64,000 nt of DNA. Origin: Okeania sp. KiyG1 (lineage in GTDB: Bacteria > Cyanobacteriota > Cyanobacteriia > Cyanobacteriales > Microcoleaceae). The notes below the pieces were generated by a model. That model was not told where the DNA came from, did no database searches, and saw nothing but the letters and a program-made list of their open reading frames with translations. The stretch covers positions 1 through 64,000 of the forward strand of contig NZ_BLZO01000188.1 in the NCBI RefSeq assembly GCF_014132355.1, read 5' to 3'. The position numbers and the translations under genes are program-made. Below, one piece after another: positions 9,837 through 20,282 of this stretch (its first letter is position 1; each line of letters opens with the position of its first letter).

Positions 9837-12800
9837 CAGAAGGTTTAGGAATTATCCCTCCTAACTTGGCATTAACACCAGTAAGAGAAAAACGCCCCTA
9901 TAGAAGTAACTGGCAACATGAAGAGCCAGTTAGTAGGGAAGCGATCACTACTGCCATAACCCAAGGGCAAGATTTAGTCAGTAAAAAAGGTAAACCATAT
10001 ACAGCTTTTGATTCTGGATATGGGGTAAGACTAGGTGAGATATCCGATGGACTGCTGGCCATAGATGTAGATGGCGCTAGTGCCGAACCTATTCTCAAGG
10101 CTATTTGTCCAGATTTACCTAAATCTGTAAGTTGGACATCAGGAAAACCAGGACGGTATCAAATAGCATTTCAAATCCCGCCGGAGTATAGGGAAAAATT
10201 AGCCAACTTTACCCGAGCTGTAGTCCGAGAGTGGAAGGGCTTAAAAACTGACACAGACGAACTTTTAGAATTTCGTTATAATTATTGCCAGTCCGTTCTG
10301 CCGCCCTCCTACCATCCAACAACTGGTAGATATAGCTGGGTAAATTCCCCAGCAGATACAGAAGTAGCGATTGCCCCACAACCTATCCTAGATGTACTCC
10401 TAGAACTAGCCGACAAGGAAGCTAAGGCCACCACTGAAGCTGAGGTGAAAAAGGCAGAACGCGCGCGGTACTTAGAGCAACGTAAACTAGAAAGACAAGC
10501 CTTACCTACTCTCAGCACTGCTGACTCCTTAGCCGATATCCTAGAGCTGGACATCCTCCCCAGGCTAAATACAGAAGATATATATAATTGGAGCGAGCAT
10601 CAATTTAAAAAGCATGGGCCCAATAAATTAGTTGGTTACTGTCCACAACACAACGGGTCTAGCGGTACGGCATTTCAAGTAAATACAAAAGACAATTCCT
10701 GGTATTGTCATGGTTGTCAGGAAGGCGGTCATCCTGTTCAATATCGTTGGTTTTTGAAAGGTGAGCATGGCACACCTACAGGCAAGGATTTTGTGGAGAT
10801 AGTTGAAGAGTTGGCTGACGATGCTGGCGTAGAACTGCCGGAGTGGAAACCACCGCAGAAACAAAGTCAGTCTAAATTAATACCTGAAACTGAATACAAC
10901 TTCAAACACAAGTTCCCACGTCTACTAAAAGATACAGTCAGTAATCTGGCTCAAGATCTTAAAGATAAGGTAGCCAGACCTGCTTATAAGTATTTCCGTC
11001 GGAATGGCAAACTACCACCCGCGCCAGAGCTACACCCCAAAGAAAAACAACGTATTCGTCAAGCGAATGTTGCAGAAGCAAAACATTTAGCAGAAACTAC
11101 TACAGCAATAGTTAAATGGGAACCGCCTTTACTATTAGGTAAAATTCAAATTAGATTAGGAGATGATCCTAATAACTGGAATGTACCAACAGACTTTGAA
11201 GATTGGAAAAATCAAGGTAGTCCAGCTTATGTAGTTCCTCCAGGGATGAGGAATATTTTTGAAGCTCTTATGGTCAAACGCGGTATCAAAAATTTGTTTG
11301 ACTCTAGTGGTACTGGTACTGGCAAAAGCCATGACACAGGTAATTTACCACCTTATTTGGGAATCAATCCCCATACACAAAAAAAATCTGAAGACGACCC
11401 TACTCTCTACTATATTTGTGACGACCCGCGTAACCCCACTACAGAAAGCATTGAGAGTAATTCGGTTGTTTTGCCATCTCGTCATAGTGGTTTAGTTGAA
11501 GATACTACCAAGCAAACGCCTTTGGGATACCCTCATATCCGCCGACCTAAAGGTAAGGAAGAGCCTACTATAGAAGCATCTTGCATCAGAGAAGCTATAT
11601 TTAGATATTTCCCCGAATTTAAAAATCGGACTCTATTCGGCGGTAAAGCTTCTGCTGGATGCCAAGGATGTCCCAAGTTGTTGAATGAGGACGGTAAAGT
11701 AGTTTGTCCACTGCTGGTTGGGCGCTGGAAAACTAAACAATACGCACCATTTATCCGTTCTCATCCTCAACAGCTCTCTACACTATCTGAAACAGATATT
11801 GCAGTAGTAGATGAAGCTGCCAAGATTCTTAAATCAACAAAGGACATATTTGTAGGTAGTGAATCATTAAATGAAGCTTTCTATGAATTAGGAACTAACC
11901 TCATAAAGCATCAAGTAGATGGCCTGCATTATGGCAATGCTATCTTCCGCGCTCTCTCTCCTTTAATCCAAATAATGAAGGAAATGATGGTATTTATAGA
12001 TTCCACTCCCAACATTAAGAAAAATGGATTGAATCATAATGAGTTTATTAATTTAATGTTTGAGAAGTTAGCCGATCTTTATTGTAGTCATGGTCTAATT
12101 ACAGAGCAAGAAAAAACGCTTTTTTTAGAAGCTAAATCAGGCAATTCTAATTCCAGTGATGTACTTCAATTAAAAAGTATTAAAGGTTCATGGATAGAAA
12201 AATTAATTAATCGTGCTTTGTGGAATTTATCTGCTGTTGAATTTTTAACTAAAACTGATACAAATATTTGGGGAGAAGTTCGGGTATTTGGAAATAAGGA
12301 TATTAGGGTTGTCAATGTAAGTCCTACTGTTGAAGATGTAGTTCAAATCCTCAAAGAAGTATATAAACCAAACTTAGAAAATTTGATTGAGGATGATAAT
12401 TTGCCTTGGGAAATCCAACGAAAACGGATTGATGAAAAGTGTAAATTAAACTTTGTTACTCCACTACTAAATGTTCTGACTGGAAGTAGGGGATATATCC
12501 AAGCTAAAAGCTATGGGTTTTATATAACTCAGTCAGATAACCATGTAAAGCGGAGTCTTTTCAATGCTCAGAGTATTATCTATAAGGACGCAACAGCACG
12601 ACCTGAAGATATAGCTATGCGTATAGGTGTTGATTCTGAGGATATCCTGGAATATAAAGTCGCTACACCTGCTGCTACTAATTTAGTTATTAAATTAGTA
12701 GGTGGTTTCGGTAGTTGTGGAGCACAACGGGATAGTAAGGAACAGAGAGAAAAGGGATTGAGTGAAGCTTCGCTACCAAAACGATTAATCAAAGGTGTAG

Positions 12801-13783
12801 AAAAAATTATAGCGGATTCCATATCTCTTACAGCACAGCTTGGTAAAAAGGCGAAAATAGCTTTGATTGATTTTCAGGGGCAACTCTCTAATTATAAAGA
12901 TATACAAGGGATTGATTATTTTGGTTATTGGTGGCGAGATAACCGAGGAACTAATATACTCCAGGACTATGACGTAATCATCGCTATAGGCAACCCTACG
13001 GCAAATCTAGGTGCTAAGGCGGCTTCCTTTAGAACTTTGACTGGTAAGTATGCTAATCCTGCTAACCCTACTGAGGAGTTTAAGGAGTATATCCAGCATT
13101 CTGTGGTCAGTGAAAAATTACAGTTAGTCGGTCGTCTCAGAGCGCATTTACAGCCTCACAAACAGAAGGAAGTTCATCTACTGGGGGATTATTCGGAACA
13201 TTTGATTTGGCAGCTAAAAGATAAATTTCCCGGATGCCAAATCAATAAAATGATGGCTTATGATTTATGTCCCGAAGCTGCAACCCGACGAGACCTTGAC
13301 ACTAAGATGGCCATTGAACTGGGTATGAAGTTACTACGTTTTGGTCAAAAAGTAACCCAGGAGAAAATAGCTAAGGAGATGGGATGTAGTCAAAGTTGGG
13401 TGAGTAAGATTTTTAAGAAGTTGTCTCCTGAAGGGGGGTATAAGGAGACAATTAAATTATTCCACTCCCTTAATAATCTATTTTTAAGGAAGTGGAATAA
13501 TTCTGATAATCCCATGGATGGGTTATCTGATGAAGTTAGGTGGATAGCTGAGACTTATTTTCCAGCGTTGGTATCTGACTTGATAAATGGTGATGAACTA
13601 CCGTCAGATTTGATTGAGGTGGTGGACATAGCTAGGGAGGATTTTGGAGCTGATTTGTTCAAGTTGTTGGATATTGATACAGTTTTTGATTTTATTATGG
13701 GGTTGGTGGGGCAACTTCCTGGGGATTTGAGGCAGTTGTTTGAGGATATATTGGGGCCACCACCAGATTTTGCTTCTGGGTGA
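9791..13783 (+). CDS. CyRepA1-like plasmid replication protein (primase-polymerase/helicase)
   Basis: A strong AGGAGG at 9777-9782 precedes ATG 9791. The 1,330-residue protein has the layout of cyanobacterial CyRepA1-type initiators: a primase-polymerase N-terminus with AIDVDG (metal-binding acidic residues at 92-94) and SGKPGRYQ at 117-124; a CHC2-like zinc finger at 284-309 (YCPQH...WYCHGCQ); a P-loop GTGTGKS ending at 513; a DEA box at 674-676 (AVVDEAAK); and a helix-turn-helix near 1188-1211 (TQEKIAKEMGCSQSWVSKIF). It should recognise the origin, prime synthesis and unwind DNA. It is intact and is the best landmark for the plasmid. A second copy would start beyond the right edge of the window. 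Confidence 0.88.
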   Translation: MDWKIFNRHPRASEIAEGLGIIPPNLALTPVREKRPYRSNWQHEEPVSREAITTAITQGQDLVSKKGKPYTAFDSGYGVRLGEISDGLLAIDVDGASAEPILKAICPDLPKSVSWTSGKPGRYQIAFQIPPEYREKLANFTRAVVREWKGLKTDTDELLEFRYNYCQSVLPPSYHPTTGRYSWVNSPADTEVAIAPQPILDVLLELADKEAKATTEAEVKKAERARYLEQRKLERQALPTLSTADSLADILELDILPRLNTEDIYNWSEHQFKKHGPNKLVGYCPQHNGSSGTAFQVNTKDNSWYCHGCQEGGHPVQYRWFLKGEHGTPTGKDFVEIVEELADDAGVELPEWKPPQKQSQSKLIPETEYNFKHKFPRLLKDTVSNLAQDLKDKVARPAYKYFRRNGKLPPAPELHPKEKQRIRQANVAEAKHLAETTTAIVKWEPPLLLGKIQIRLGDDPNNWNVPTDFEDWKNQGSPAYVVPPGMRNIFEALMVKRGIKNLFDSSGTGTGKSHDTGNLPPYLGINPHTQKKSEDDPTLYYICDDPRNPTTESIESNSVVLPSRHSGLVEDTTKQTPLGYPHIRRPKGKEEPTIEASCIREAIFRYFPEFKNRTLFGGKASAGCQGCPKLLNEDGKVVCPLLVGRWKTKQYAPFIRSHPQQLSTLSETDIAVVDEAAKILKSTKDIFVGSESLNEAFYELGTNLIKHQVDGLHYGNAIFRALSPLIQIMKEMMVFIDSTPNIKKNGLNHNEFINLMFEKLADLYCSHGLITEQEKTLFLEAKSGNSNSSDVLQLKSIKGSWIEKLINRALWNLSAVEFLTKTDTNIWGEVRVFGNKDIRVVNVSPTVEDVVQILKEVYKPNLENLIEDDNLPWEIQRKRIDEKCKLNFVTPLLNVLTGSRGYIQAKSYGFYITQSDNHVKRSLFNAQSIIYKDATARPEDIAMRIGVDSEDILEYKVATPAATNLVIKLVGGFGSCGAQRDSKEQREKGLSEASLPKRLIKGVEKIIADSISLTAQLGKKAKIALIDFQGQLSNYKDIQGIDYFGYWWRDNRGTNILQDYDVIIAIGNPTANLGAKAASFRTLTGKYANPANPTEEFKEYIQHSVVSEKLQLVGRLRAHLQPHKQKEVHLLGDYSEHLIWQLKDKFPGCQINKMMAYDLCPEAATRRDLDTKMAIELGMKLLRFGQKVTQEKIAKEMGCSQSWVSKIFKKLSPEGGYKETIKLFHSLNNLFLRKWNNSDNPMDGLSDEVRWIAETYFPALVSDLINGDELPSDLIEVVDIAREDFGADLFKLLDIDTVFDFIMGLVGQLPGDLRQLFEDILGPPPDFASG

Positions 13784-13814
13784 CTAGATTTTATAGCAAA
13801 AATTAACAAATTAA

Positions 13815-13831
13815 CCTACTTTGGAAGTAGG
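13815..13831. terminator. Hairpin between convergent rep and unknown gene
   Basis: CCTACTT and AAGTAGG form a perfect 7-bp stem with a 3-base loop, 32 bp after the rep stop and 26 bp from the end of the reverse-strand gene. There is no long T-run, so termination efficiency is uncertain. Confidence 0.4.
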
Positions 13832-13856
13832 CAGGGCGGAGCTATGCTCTTAATCG

Positions 13857-14435
13857 TTAATCGCTATACCAAGCGGGTTCATTGTAGTGGCGCATACGAG
13901 TGGGTTTTTTTGTAGAGATGACGTGTTCTGATTCATCACCTACAACTTCATTCATTTGGTTTTCTTCAATTTGGTCTAATATCTGGGCATATTTAATGCC
14001 TAATTTAGAGTATCCTGAGTTCCATAATTTCCACTCTTCATAAGTTTTATAGGGTCTGTCTTCTACAATTTTTCTGCACTCATCCAGTGTAGAACATCCT
14101 TTAGCACCAGGAAAAGAACGATGCCTGACTCTAGGATACCATTTCCCATTTTTCTTATATGCTGTAGCTTCATAGGACTTGGGAGCTTTCATGATTAAAG
14201 CTGCTTCATTACCTTTTTTAGAAGTAAAATATACATATCCTTTTCCTGTACTCCAAGCTTTCCAGTTATCTGAGGCTAAAATTTTATCGCAGCGTTTTTT
14301 TAAATATAAGAAAGTGCATTTATCTTTGGCATCGTAGTCACCAATCCAGTTTAAGACTTCATCTGAACTCATCCCTAATTCTTTTAATTGTTTCCGAGTA
14401 TAATAAACGTCTCGATTTATTACTTTTTTTCCCAT
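13857..14435 (-). CDS. Unknown basic protein under shared promoter/operator
   Basis: I chose the ATG at 14435 because GGAGGT lies 9 bases upstream; an upstream start at 14468 is less likely. The 192-residue product begins MGKKVINRDVYYTRKQL and is rich in Lys, Trp and Tyr (GNGKWYP-like aromatic runs such as NGKWYPRVRHRSF). No family recognised. Its upstream region, 14518-14580, contains a promoter-like segment nearly identical to the one before the reverse-strand gene at 18190, so the two are probably co-regulated. Convergent with rep. Confidence 0.6.
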   Translation of the reverse strand: MGKKVINRDVYYTRKQLKELGMSSDEVLNWIGDYDAKDKCTFLYLKKRCDKILASDNWKAWSTGKGYVYFTSKKGNEAALIMKAPKSYEATAYKKNGKWYPRVRHRSFPGAKGCSTLDECRKIVEDRPYKTYEEWKLWNSGYSKLGIKYAQILDQIEENQMNEVVGDESEHVISTKKPTRMRHYNEPAWYSD

Positions 14436-14517
14436 ATTATTTACCTCCAAAATATAATGTGACCGCACAGGCCATTAGGTTTAACTAGCTATTAATAGTA
14501 CCATCCATCCTATCAAA

Positions 14518-14580
14518 AATAGGAATTGTTCTATTTTAGACTATTTATATAGTATAACAAAAAATCTAAGAACTAATCAA
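14518..14580 (-). promoter_or_regulatory. Duplicated promoter/operator, copy A
   Basis: On the minus strand: TTGATT (14580-14575), 18-bp spacer, TATACT (14556-14551), a good sigma70-type promoter. About 63 bp match 18245-18306, including AATAGGAATTGTT at one end and the whole promoter at the other. The left palindrome arm seen in copy B is altered here. It would drive the gene starting at 14435 with a ~110-nt leader. The rest of the 14469-14906 gap is AT-rich with no gene seen. Confidence 0.6.
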
Positions 14581-14906
14581 ATAAAAGTGAAGATGTCTTT
14601 ACCATTCTAGACATGGATGGCACCATTCGTAAATCTAAGTATACTTCATATTGATATTAACTATTTATATTTTTAATTGATAATTTAGTAGTAGATATAT
14701 CCAGATACAGTAGACTATTAATTGTTAATTAGCTAATTGATATTGTCGGACATTTTCTCCTAAAGTTGTCTCTAAAAAATTGTAACATATACCACTTAAA
14801 AATGTTATAATTATAGTCGAAAGCAGACAAATAAAGATGGCAGTCAATATAAAATCCGTACATCACTATTTTACATTGTTAATTATTAATTGAGGATATA
14901 AACACT

Positions 14907-15831
14907 ATGAAATTTGTAAGTCCTAAGATAGATTATGCTTTTAAAAAAAATCTTCGGTTCACAACAAAGTCAAGATATCTTAATTAGCTTTCTCAATGCC
15001 ATAATTTATGGGGGGAAAAAAAATATTCAGTCTTTGACAATTGTTAATCCTTTTAATCCTGGTCAATTGCTCAGTTTGAAAGATACATATTTAGATGTAA
15101 AAGCTGTTTTAGTTGATGGTTCTGTTGTAGTGATTGAAATGCAGGTTGCTAGAATGGCTGGTTTTAATAAACGAGTAGCTTATAACCTAGCTAAAGCTTA
15201 TGCAAATCAATTAGAAACAGGAGAAGATTATCTCTTACTTAATCCAGCTATAGCAGTAACAATTACGGATTTTATTTTGTTTGAAAATAATGAGGATGTA
15301 ATTAATAAGTTTGTTTTTCAACAAGAGACTAAAAAAATTAAATTTTTGGAAAAAGAGTTACAACTATTTTTTGTAGAATTGCCCAAGTTTAAGAAAGATT
15401 TGTCTGAGTTACATAGTTTAAGTGATAAGTGGATTTATTTTCTCAAAGGTGCTAGCCGCTTAGATGAGATACCGGATAATTTAAGAGAAGTTTCGGAAAT
15501 AGAAAAAGCTTTAAATATTGCTAATAAAATTAACATGACAGCGGAGGAGTTAGACATAGTTGAGCGTCGAGCAATAGCAATGCAAGATGAGAGAGGACGG
15601 ATAACTTATGCGGAATAACAAGGGGAGCAAAGAGGGGAACAAAAAGGCCAACAAAAAGGGAGAGCGCAATTAATAATACGTCAATTAAAAAAGCGTTTTG
15701 GAGAAATTCCAGAGGCAATAAGTAGTCAAATTGAGGATTTATCAGTTGCAGATTTGGATAATTTAGGGGAAGATTTTTTAGACTTCAATAATTTGGAAGA
15801 TTTGTTGAGTTGGTTGCAGGAACGCTCCTAA
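14907..15831 (+). pseudogene. Rpn/PD-(D/E)XK nuclease-family protein with DUF4351-like tail, disrupted
   Basis: ATG 14907 (MKFVSPKIDYAFKK) is the normal N-terminus of the Rpn/transposase_31-like family, after a TTGAGGA ribosome site. The A-run at 14943-14950 has eight A where seven would keep frame. The body includes YLDVKAVLVDG and VIEMQV, the D...E-x-Q nuclease core. TAA at 15616-15618 interrupts the frame in front of the Gly/Gln-rich QGEQRGEQKGQQKG linker, which leads into a DUF4351-like end (LEDLLSWLQE). So there is one frameshift and one nonsense codon. Rpn proteins are DNA nucleases linked to recombination. It may be decayed or affected by sequence errors. Confidence 0.7.
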
Positions 15832-15836
15832 ATCAA

Positions 15837-15977
15837 TAGACTTGTCGCTTTATAACTTAAAAAATCCCCAAAAGCCTTGTTCTATAAGGGTTGTAATCAT
15901 TTGCTACTAAAATGCCAGGGAATGATTGCTCTGTCTAGGTTGGAGCGATTTTTTTCCTCTATTTAGCGACAAGTCTA
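15837..15977. mobile_element. MITE-like element with terminal inverted repeats
   Basis: TAGACTTGTCGCT at 15837-15849 and AGCGACAAGTCTA at 15965-15977 are perfect 13-bp inverted repeats bounding 141 bp with no ORF. Both ends start and finish in TA, so a TA target duplication, typical of IS630/mariner-type elements, would fit. No matching transposase is in the window. The gap 15978-16264 that follows is AT-rich with one HIP1 site and no gene. Confidence 0.6.
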
Positions 15978-16264
15978 ATATTTATCAGATTGTTGACATT
16001 TATACCAGCACCATAATTTGAATTTGGTGTCATATGGGAATGCCAACTAACTAATATGCTATCATTATAATATAAACCTGCTACTTAGTTAGGCTTTAGT
16101 ATTGTTCGTACAATGTGCCATGTGTAACCGTATTATTCAAATAGGTAAACCCAAAAGCTACAAACTTGAAATCTAGTTCACTCCACTCAGGGGAGTTGTC
16201 GCGATCGCTCCTTTCATGCAACAAAGCCCCTGTTAAATATATTAATAGTAGATAGGAAGCGATT

Positions 16265-17179
16265 ATGAAGTATGCAGAATCAATTTTACTAGCAGGTGAA
16301 TTAATACCTGCTGACAAAGCAGATCACAACACTTATAAAGAATTGCTTTGCAGATGCCCAGAGTGTGGCCATGAGGTATTCTTGAGCAGGGAACATGAAC
16401 GAAATTACAAATCAGGTAAAACTGCTCAAATACCTAATACCTGGAAGCATTTTAAAGAAGTGCCTGAATTATCTGCCTCACGTTGTGAGGCTAGGGTAGG
16501 GAGATATAGCTATAAATCAATTCAAAGGAAAAATAGTGTGGCGCGAAAACAGCGGGTTAAATTCTACCAGGAAAAATTGTTTTACATAGTTCTTAATCAC
16601 TGTCTTCAAGAAGCAGGCACTAGCAGACAAGAATTTGAAAATCACAACAAAGCAATATGGTCAACTCCGGCTCATGTGTCAATAGCTACTGTGGTCAAAA
16701 GTAACTTGAAAGAAAACCAGTTGAGATTGAATTTATTGGTAGATAACATCATTGACTCTGAGAGCTTTGTAAATGACAACCCGAATCTTTTTGAACTGTA
16801 TCAAAAGGGCTTGACCTCAGTAGTTAATGTTTTTATTGTCAAAGTGGCAAAAGAAGCTATTCAATACGCTATTACCAGGTTAGACAAAAACCTTCTGAAT
16901 AAGTTAATTACTATTTGCATTGCTCGTACCAATGCAATTTTAAACCTAGATTTATTGGTAAGGGTATTTAATGAGGAGATATGTTCCCTTGAGTATGAAA
17001 AAAATCAACTCTATATATCCTATGATGCAGATTATAAGGATTCTGTCCTTAAATTATTGGAAGAACTCCAGATTTTAGCTGCCGTTAATTTCTGCAAGAT
17101 GTTCCTGGAAATATCTTGGATTGATGAGCTTGGCATATATAAGCAACGTCACAGTTTATCAGACGTAGGGTTTGGTTGA
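16265..17179 (+). CDS. Zinc-ribbon protein, unknown function
   Basis: 304 residues. The N-terminus has a zinc-binding pattern, LLCRCPECGHEVFL followed by HFKEVPELSASRCE, which resembles the N-terminal metal-binding region of CoiA-like competence/nuclease proteins, but no nuclease core is recognisable. The remaining ~200 residues are mostly helical. Start at ATG 16265 has no strong ribosome site. It stands alone between the MITE-like element and a reverse-strand gene. Confidence 0.6.
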   Translation: MKYAESILLAGELIPADKADHNTYKELLCRCPECGHEVFLSREHERNYKSGKTAQIPNTWKHFKEVPELSASRCEARVGRYSYKSIQRKNSVARKQRVKFYQEKLFYIVLNHCLQEAGTSRQEFENHNKAIWSTPAHVSIATVVKSNLKENQLRLNLLVDNIIDSESFVNDNPNLFELYQKGLTSVVNVFIVKVAKEAIQYAITRLDKNLLNKLITICIARTNAILNLDLLVRVFNEEICSLEYEKNQLYISYDADYKDSVLKLLEELQILAAVNFCKMFLEISWIDELGIYKQRHSLSDVGFG

Positions 17180-17277
17180 TTTATCTAACTCTTGGCGACA
17201 AAATTAACGCTAATTGATCATTTCTGATACCAATTTCGAGATGTTTTTGTTGCAACTCTAATAACTCTACTAAAACT

Positions 17278-18190
17278 TTAAACTGGTAGTAGTATCGGCT
17301 CTAATGACCCTCGTCCGGAATCAATTTTTGTTGGTATAGCTTGGTTATTGATGATGTTCAAACTATGACATACAAGGTTATTTATTTTAAATATTAACTC
17401 TCGATCTGAATTAGTAAGGCTTACTAATTCATGTCTTTCATCAAGTACATAATTTCGATATTTGATGCACGAACACCAATTCTGACCAATTGTATCAAAA
17501 AAAGCAATTTGAATCATAATATCATAATCATTTTGATCTTCCCAGTCCTCATTAATACCACTAATACGTAGAACATATTCTCCCTGTTTTTTAAAATATT
17601 CGCGAGAAGTATTTTCGTACCCTCTTAAAAAACAATTTACAACACAGTAATCTGCGTAACCTATTCCATATCCAGTAGATAAAGCATGATTTTTTCAAAC
17701 AATAATATAAATTTTTCAACGGGGATTTGTTGATTTTGAAATAATTTCACTTCTTTTGTTAATGGTTGATTTTGATAGCGGGCCATCAATTTATTATCTA
17801 CATAATAAATTGGCGCTGCTTTAGTCAAGCACCATGAATTATGTGCATGACTGTTATTCATAAAAACAGGATCGGCTATTTTTTGATACTTAAATAATTC
17901 ATACGACCTGCACCAATAGTAGTGTAATAGACAATTATATTTGCTAGTTCATCCCAAGATATATAATTGTTATTTATCTTGTATGGGCGTTTTGTTTTTA
18001 AAGTGTTTAAGCTTGTTAGTGCATCTCTTTTTATAGAACTGTTTTGTTGCCACAACTTATTAATATGTTCAAGTCTCAAAGTTTGTATAGACTTTTTTGA
18101 AAATTTATAGTCTGCATCGGTTATTAATTGCTGTTTAGGGATTTTGCCATAATTTTTGTCTAATGCTTTTCTACGTTTTGCTTCACCCAT
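17278..18190 (-). CDS. Unknown protein starting MGEAKRRKA, frame-broken
   Basis: Three reverse-strand fragments read as one ~304-residue protein if two T-runs (plus-strand 17879-17884 and 17690-17695, six each) had seven bases. It starts MGEAKRRKALDKNYG, an N-terminus common to small cyanobacterial proteins, continues through SIKK/IADPVFMNNSHAHNS and FEK/NHALSTGYGIGYADYC, and ends with IDSGRGSLEPILLPV. AGGAGG lies 9 bases upstream of ATG 18190. Function not recognised. Its promoter segment 18245-18306 is shared with the gene at 14435. Confidence 0.55.
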
Positions 18191-18244
18191 ACAAAAATCC
18201 TCCTAAATGTATTGCGAACGCTCTCCACAAAACCTGATATTTTT

Positions 18245-18306
18245 AATAGGAATTGTTATAGTTATACTATATAAATAGTATAACAAAAAATCTAAGAACT
18301 AATCAA
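18245..18306 (-). promoter_or_regulatory. Duplicated promoter/operator, copy B, with perfect palindrome
   Basis: On the minus strand: TTGATT (18306-18301), 18-bp spacer, TATACT (18282-18277). The -10 lies inside a perfect palindrome: GTTATACTAT (18261-18270), ATAA, ATAGTATAAC (18275-18284), a classic place for a repressor. The same segment lies at 14518-14580. It serves the gene starting at 18190 with a ~80-nt leader. Confidence 0.65.
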
Positions 18307-18309
18307 GGT

Positions 18310-18495
18310 GGAGTCAAAGCTGGCCATAAATTATTTGATGATTGTATTAAAGAGCAGCAAATTACTTTAGATATATTTCCAGAAATATCGAAAATACTTT
18401 TTTGCCTTTTGATGGAAATCAATTAGCGGTAGTTTATCCTAGCTTTTGTTCGAGTTTGATAATGCGAGGAAAAATCAAAAAAGGAGAGCTTGAGT
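18310..18495 (+). other. Possible gene remnant
   Basis: Two overlapping frames look coding (GHKLFDDCIKEQQITLDIF, then FDGNQLAVVYPSF) with a frame change near 18398-18403 and no start. It may be the 3' end of a lost gene immediately upstream of the next one. Weak evidence. Confidence 0.25.
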
Positions 18496-19500
18496 ATGGT
18501 GTCTATTCCAGACCTAGAAAAAATTTAGAAAAATGCAGCAGCTCCTTAATGCTGCACAAAATGAAGTACAAAAGAAAACTTTCCAAGATATTATTGATAA
18601 TTTAACTAAGCAATTAGAGTCAGAAAAATCTAAATTAAATCCGACTAAAGCTGAGGATTTTAAAGTAGATAAACCTTCAGATAAAGACACAACATTTCAA
18701 TCAATTCAGCAGTCAAAAACTGAAACTAAAAAACAGACAGAATCAAAGCCTAAATCTGAATCTCAAAAAGTAGCTACTTCAGAAGTGAAAGAAGAAGAGA
18801 AATTAGAAAATAAAGAAGAAGAAAGCCTACCACCAAAACAAGATTATGCTTTCCAAGGTATAGGAATTTTATATGGCAAAATAGTCAGGCGATATGAGGA
18901 TAATGATGCTTACTACAATCTGATTTCAGAAGGAAAAACTTATGGATTAATTTATAATAGCCCCAAGGTAAAAGAGTTTCTCAGGCTAGACTACAATCCT
19001 GACAAAGATAGGTATTTGACTGTTTATCCTTACCTCACACATTTTCCTAACAAAAATACTCCCCCCAAACTAGGTTTTACAATAATTGCAGCCAATGATA
19101 CTCCTCATTTAGATTTAAAGGTTAATGAGTTTAAACTATCAGGATTGTGGCAATTTATAGCGGTTTGTAAATGTCCTGTAATAAGTATTCATAGAAATAG
19201 AAAAGGTAAAGGCGATCGTGTCTCACGATTAAAGAAAAATTTGATAATGAGAAATTAAATAAGAAGTTAACTAGGGCAAATCACGTTCCTGTGCTGTGGA
19301 GGGATTCTCCAGTAAAACCGTTCAGATTTAATCCTAAGTTGGAGAAAGATCAACAAGGCGATCGCTACTTTGTGGAAATTAAAGCTAAATTTTTACCAGG
19401 TAGAGAGCAATGGGGATTTATGGAATTACTTGGAGAGCCAACTTTAGATGTTCCTAAGTATTATAAACCTGAGAAAATTTCTAATCCCCAAGTAGCATAA
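18496..19500 (+). CDS. Unknown coiled-coil protein, frame-broken
   Basis: AAGGAG at 18481-18486 and ATG 18496 give MVSIPDLEK. An A6 at 18518-18523 and an A5 at 19235-19239 each need one more A to join three frames into one ~335-residue protein. The order is: coiled coil (LEKMQQLLNAAQNEVQKKT...LTKQLESEKSKL), a Lys/Glu-rich linker, and a folded C-terminal half with GILYGKIVRRYEDND and ANHVPVLWRDSPVKPFRF. This layout resembles host-factor-like plasmid proteins, but no family is recognised. Confidence 0.55.
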
Positions 19501-20270
19501 TATATTTTTCCCGACTTCCAATTTTGGAAAAATAATCCCTACGAAATTGGAATCCGAACTCTATTTTTTAATTGTTTACTATATAAAAGTTTCAAATTGT
19601 GAAGATCGATTAAATTTAGATAATAAAATACATAACAATAAATGTCTGAATTAATATCAGCAACAGTTTTATTTTTGTGTAAAATAAATTTGAAATTAAT
19701 ACAAGGGAATTTAAAAATATTTATTCTCTTCAATATAAATATATTAAAAATATTGAAAATTGAGTCAGAAAATTTACAGTCAATGAAAATTTTGTAAACA
19801 TCTTTTTTTCAACAATATTCAAGTATTTTAGTTCCCATTTAATAAAATTAAGGTTCATAGGAAATATCTTCTCAATAAAAAGTTGAATTGCAATAGCTTT
19901 CGTTGACTTACACATATTAGATGTAATTTTAATGGAAATTACATTGATATTTTATCATAAAAATATTGCTCAAATATATTGAGGATGAAAAAGGATATTC
20001 TGATGAATTTGCTACTTGTAAAAATTACTATGAATATCTAAGATATACAATAGTTTGAGTTGTGAATAATTATTGAGGAATCAATCACCACTATATAAGT
20101 GTCCTCTCTTTCAACTAGCTCGATAGGAGTCTCCCGCTATAATCTGCGATTTATCGGTAAGAGGAATATCGGGACAATGAAAGTATGAAGTTGTCCAATA
20201 ATTATTATCGCATTCTTTTGTGCTAAAAGTTATTATTTGTTTCACCATTAAGCTAGAATTAAAGTAGTTA
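19501..20270. other. AT-rich gap, no gene seen
   Basis: About 770 bp of very AT-rich sequence. Short reverse-strand frames at 19539-19915 are low-complexity and have no ribosome sites. The right part probably includes the left end of the TnpB element, but I could not place its boundary. Confidence 0.5.
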
Positions 20271-20282
20271 GTGAAAAAGCTA

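Noticed and set aside
19539-19915. Two reverse-strand frames in the AT-rich gap
   Set aside because: Low-complexity Ile/Lys/Phe/Asn composition, no ribosome sites, no neighbours in the same direction.
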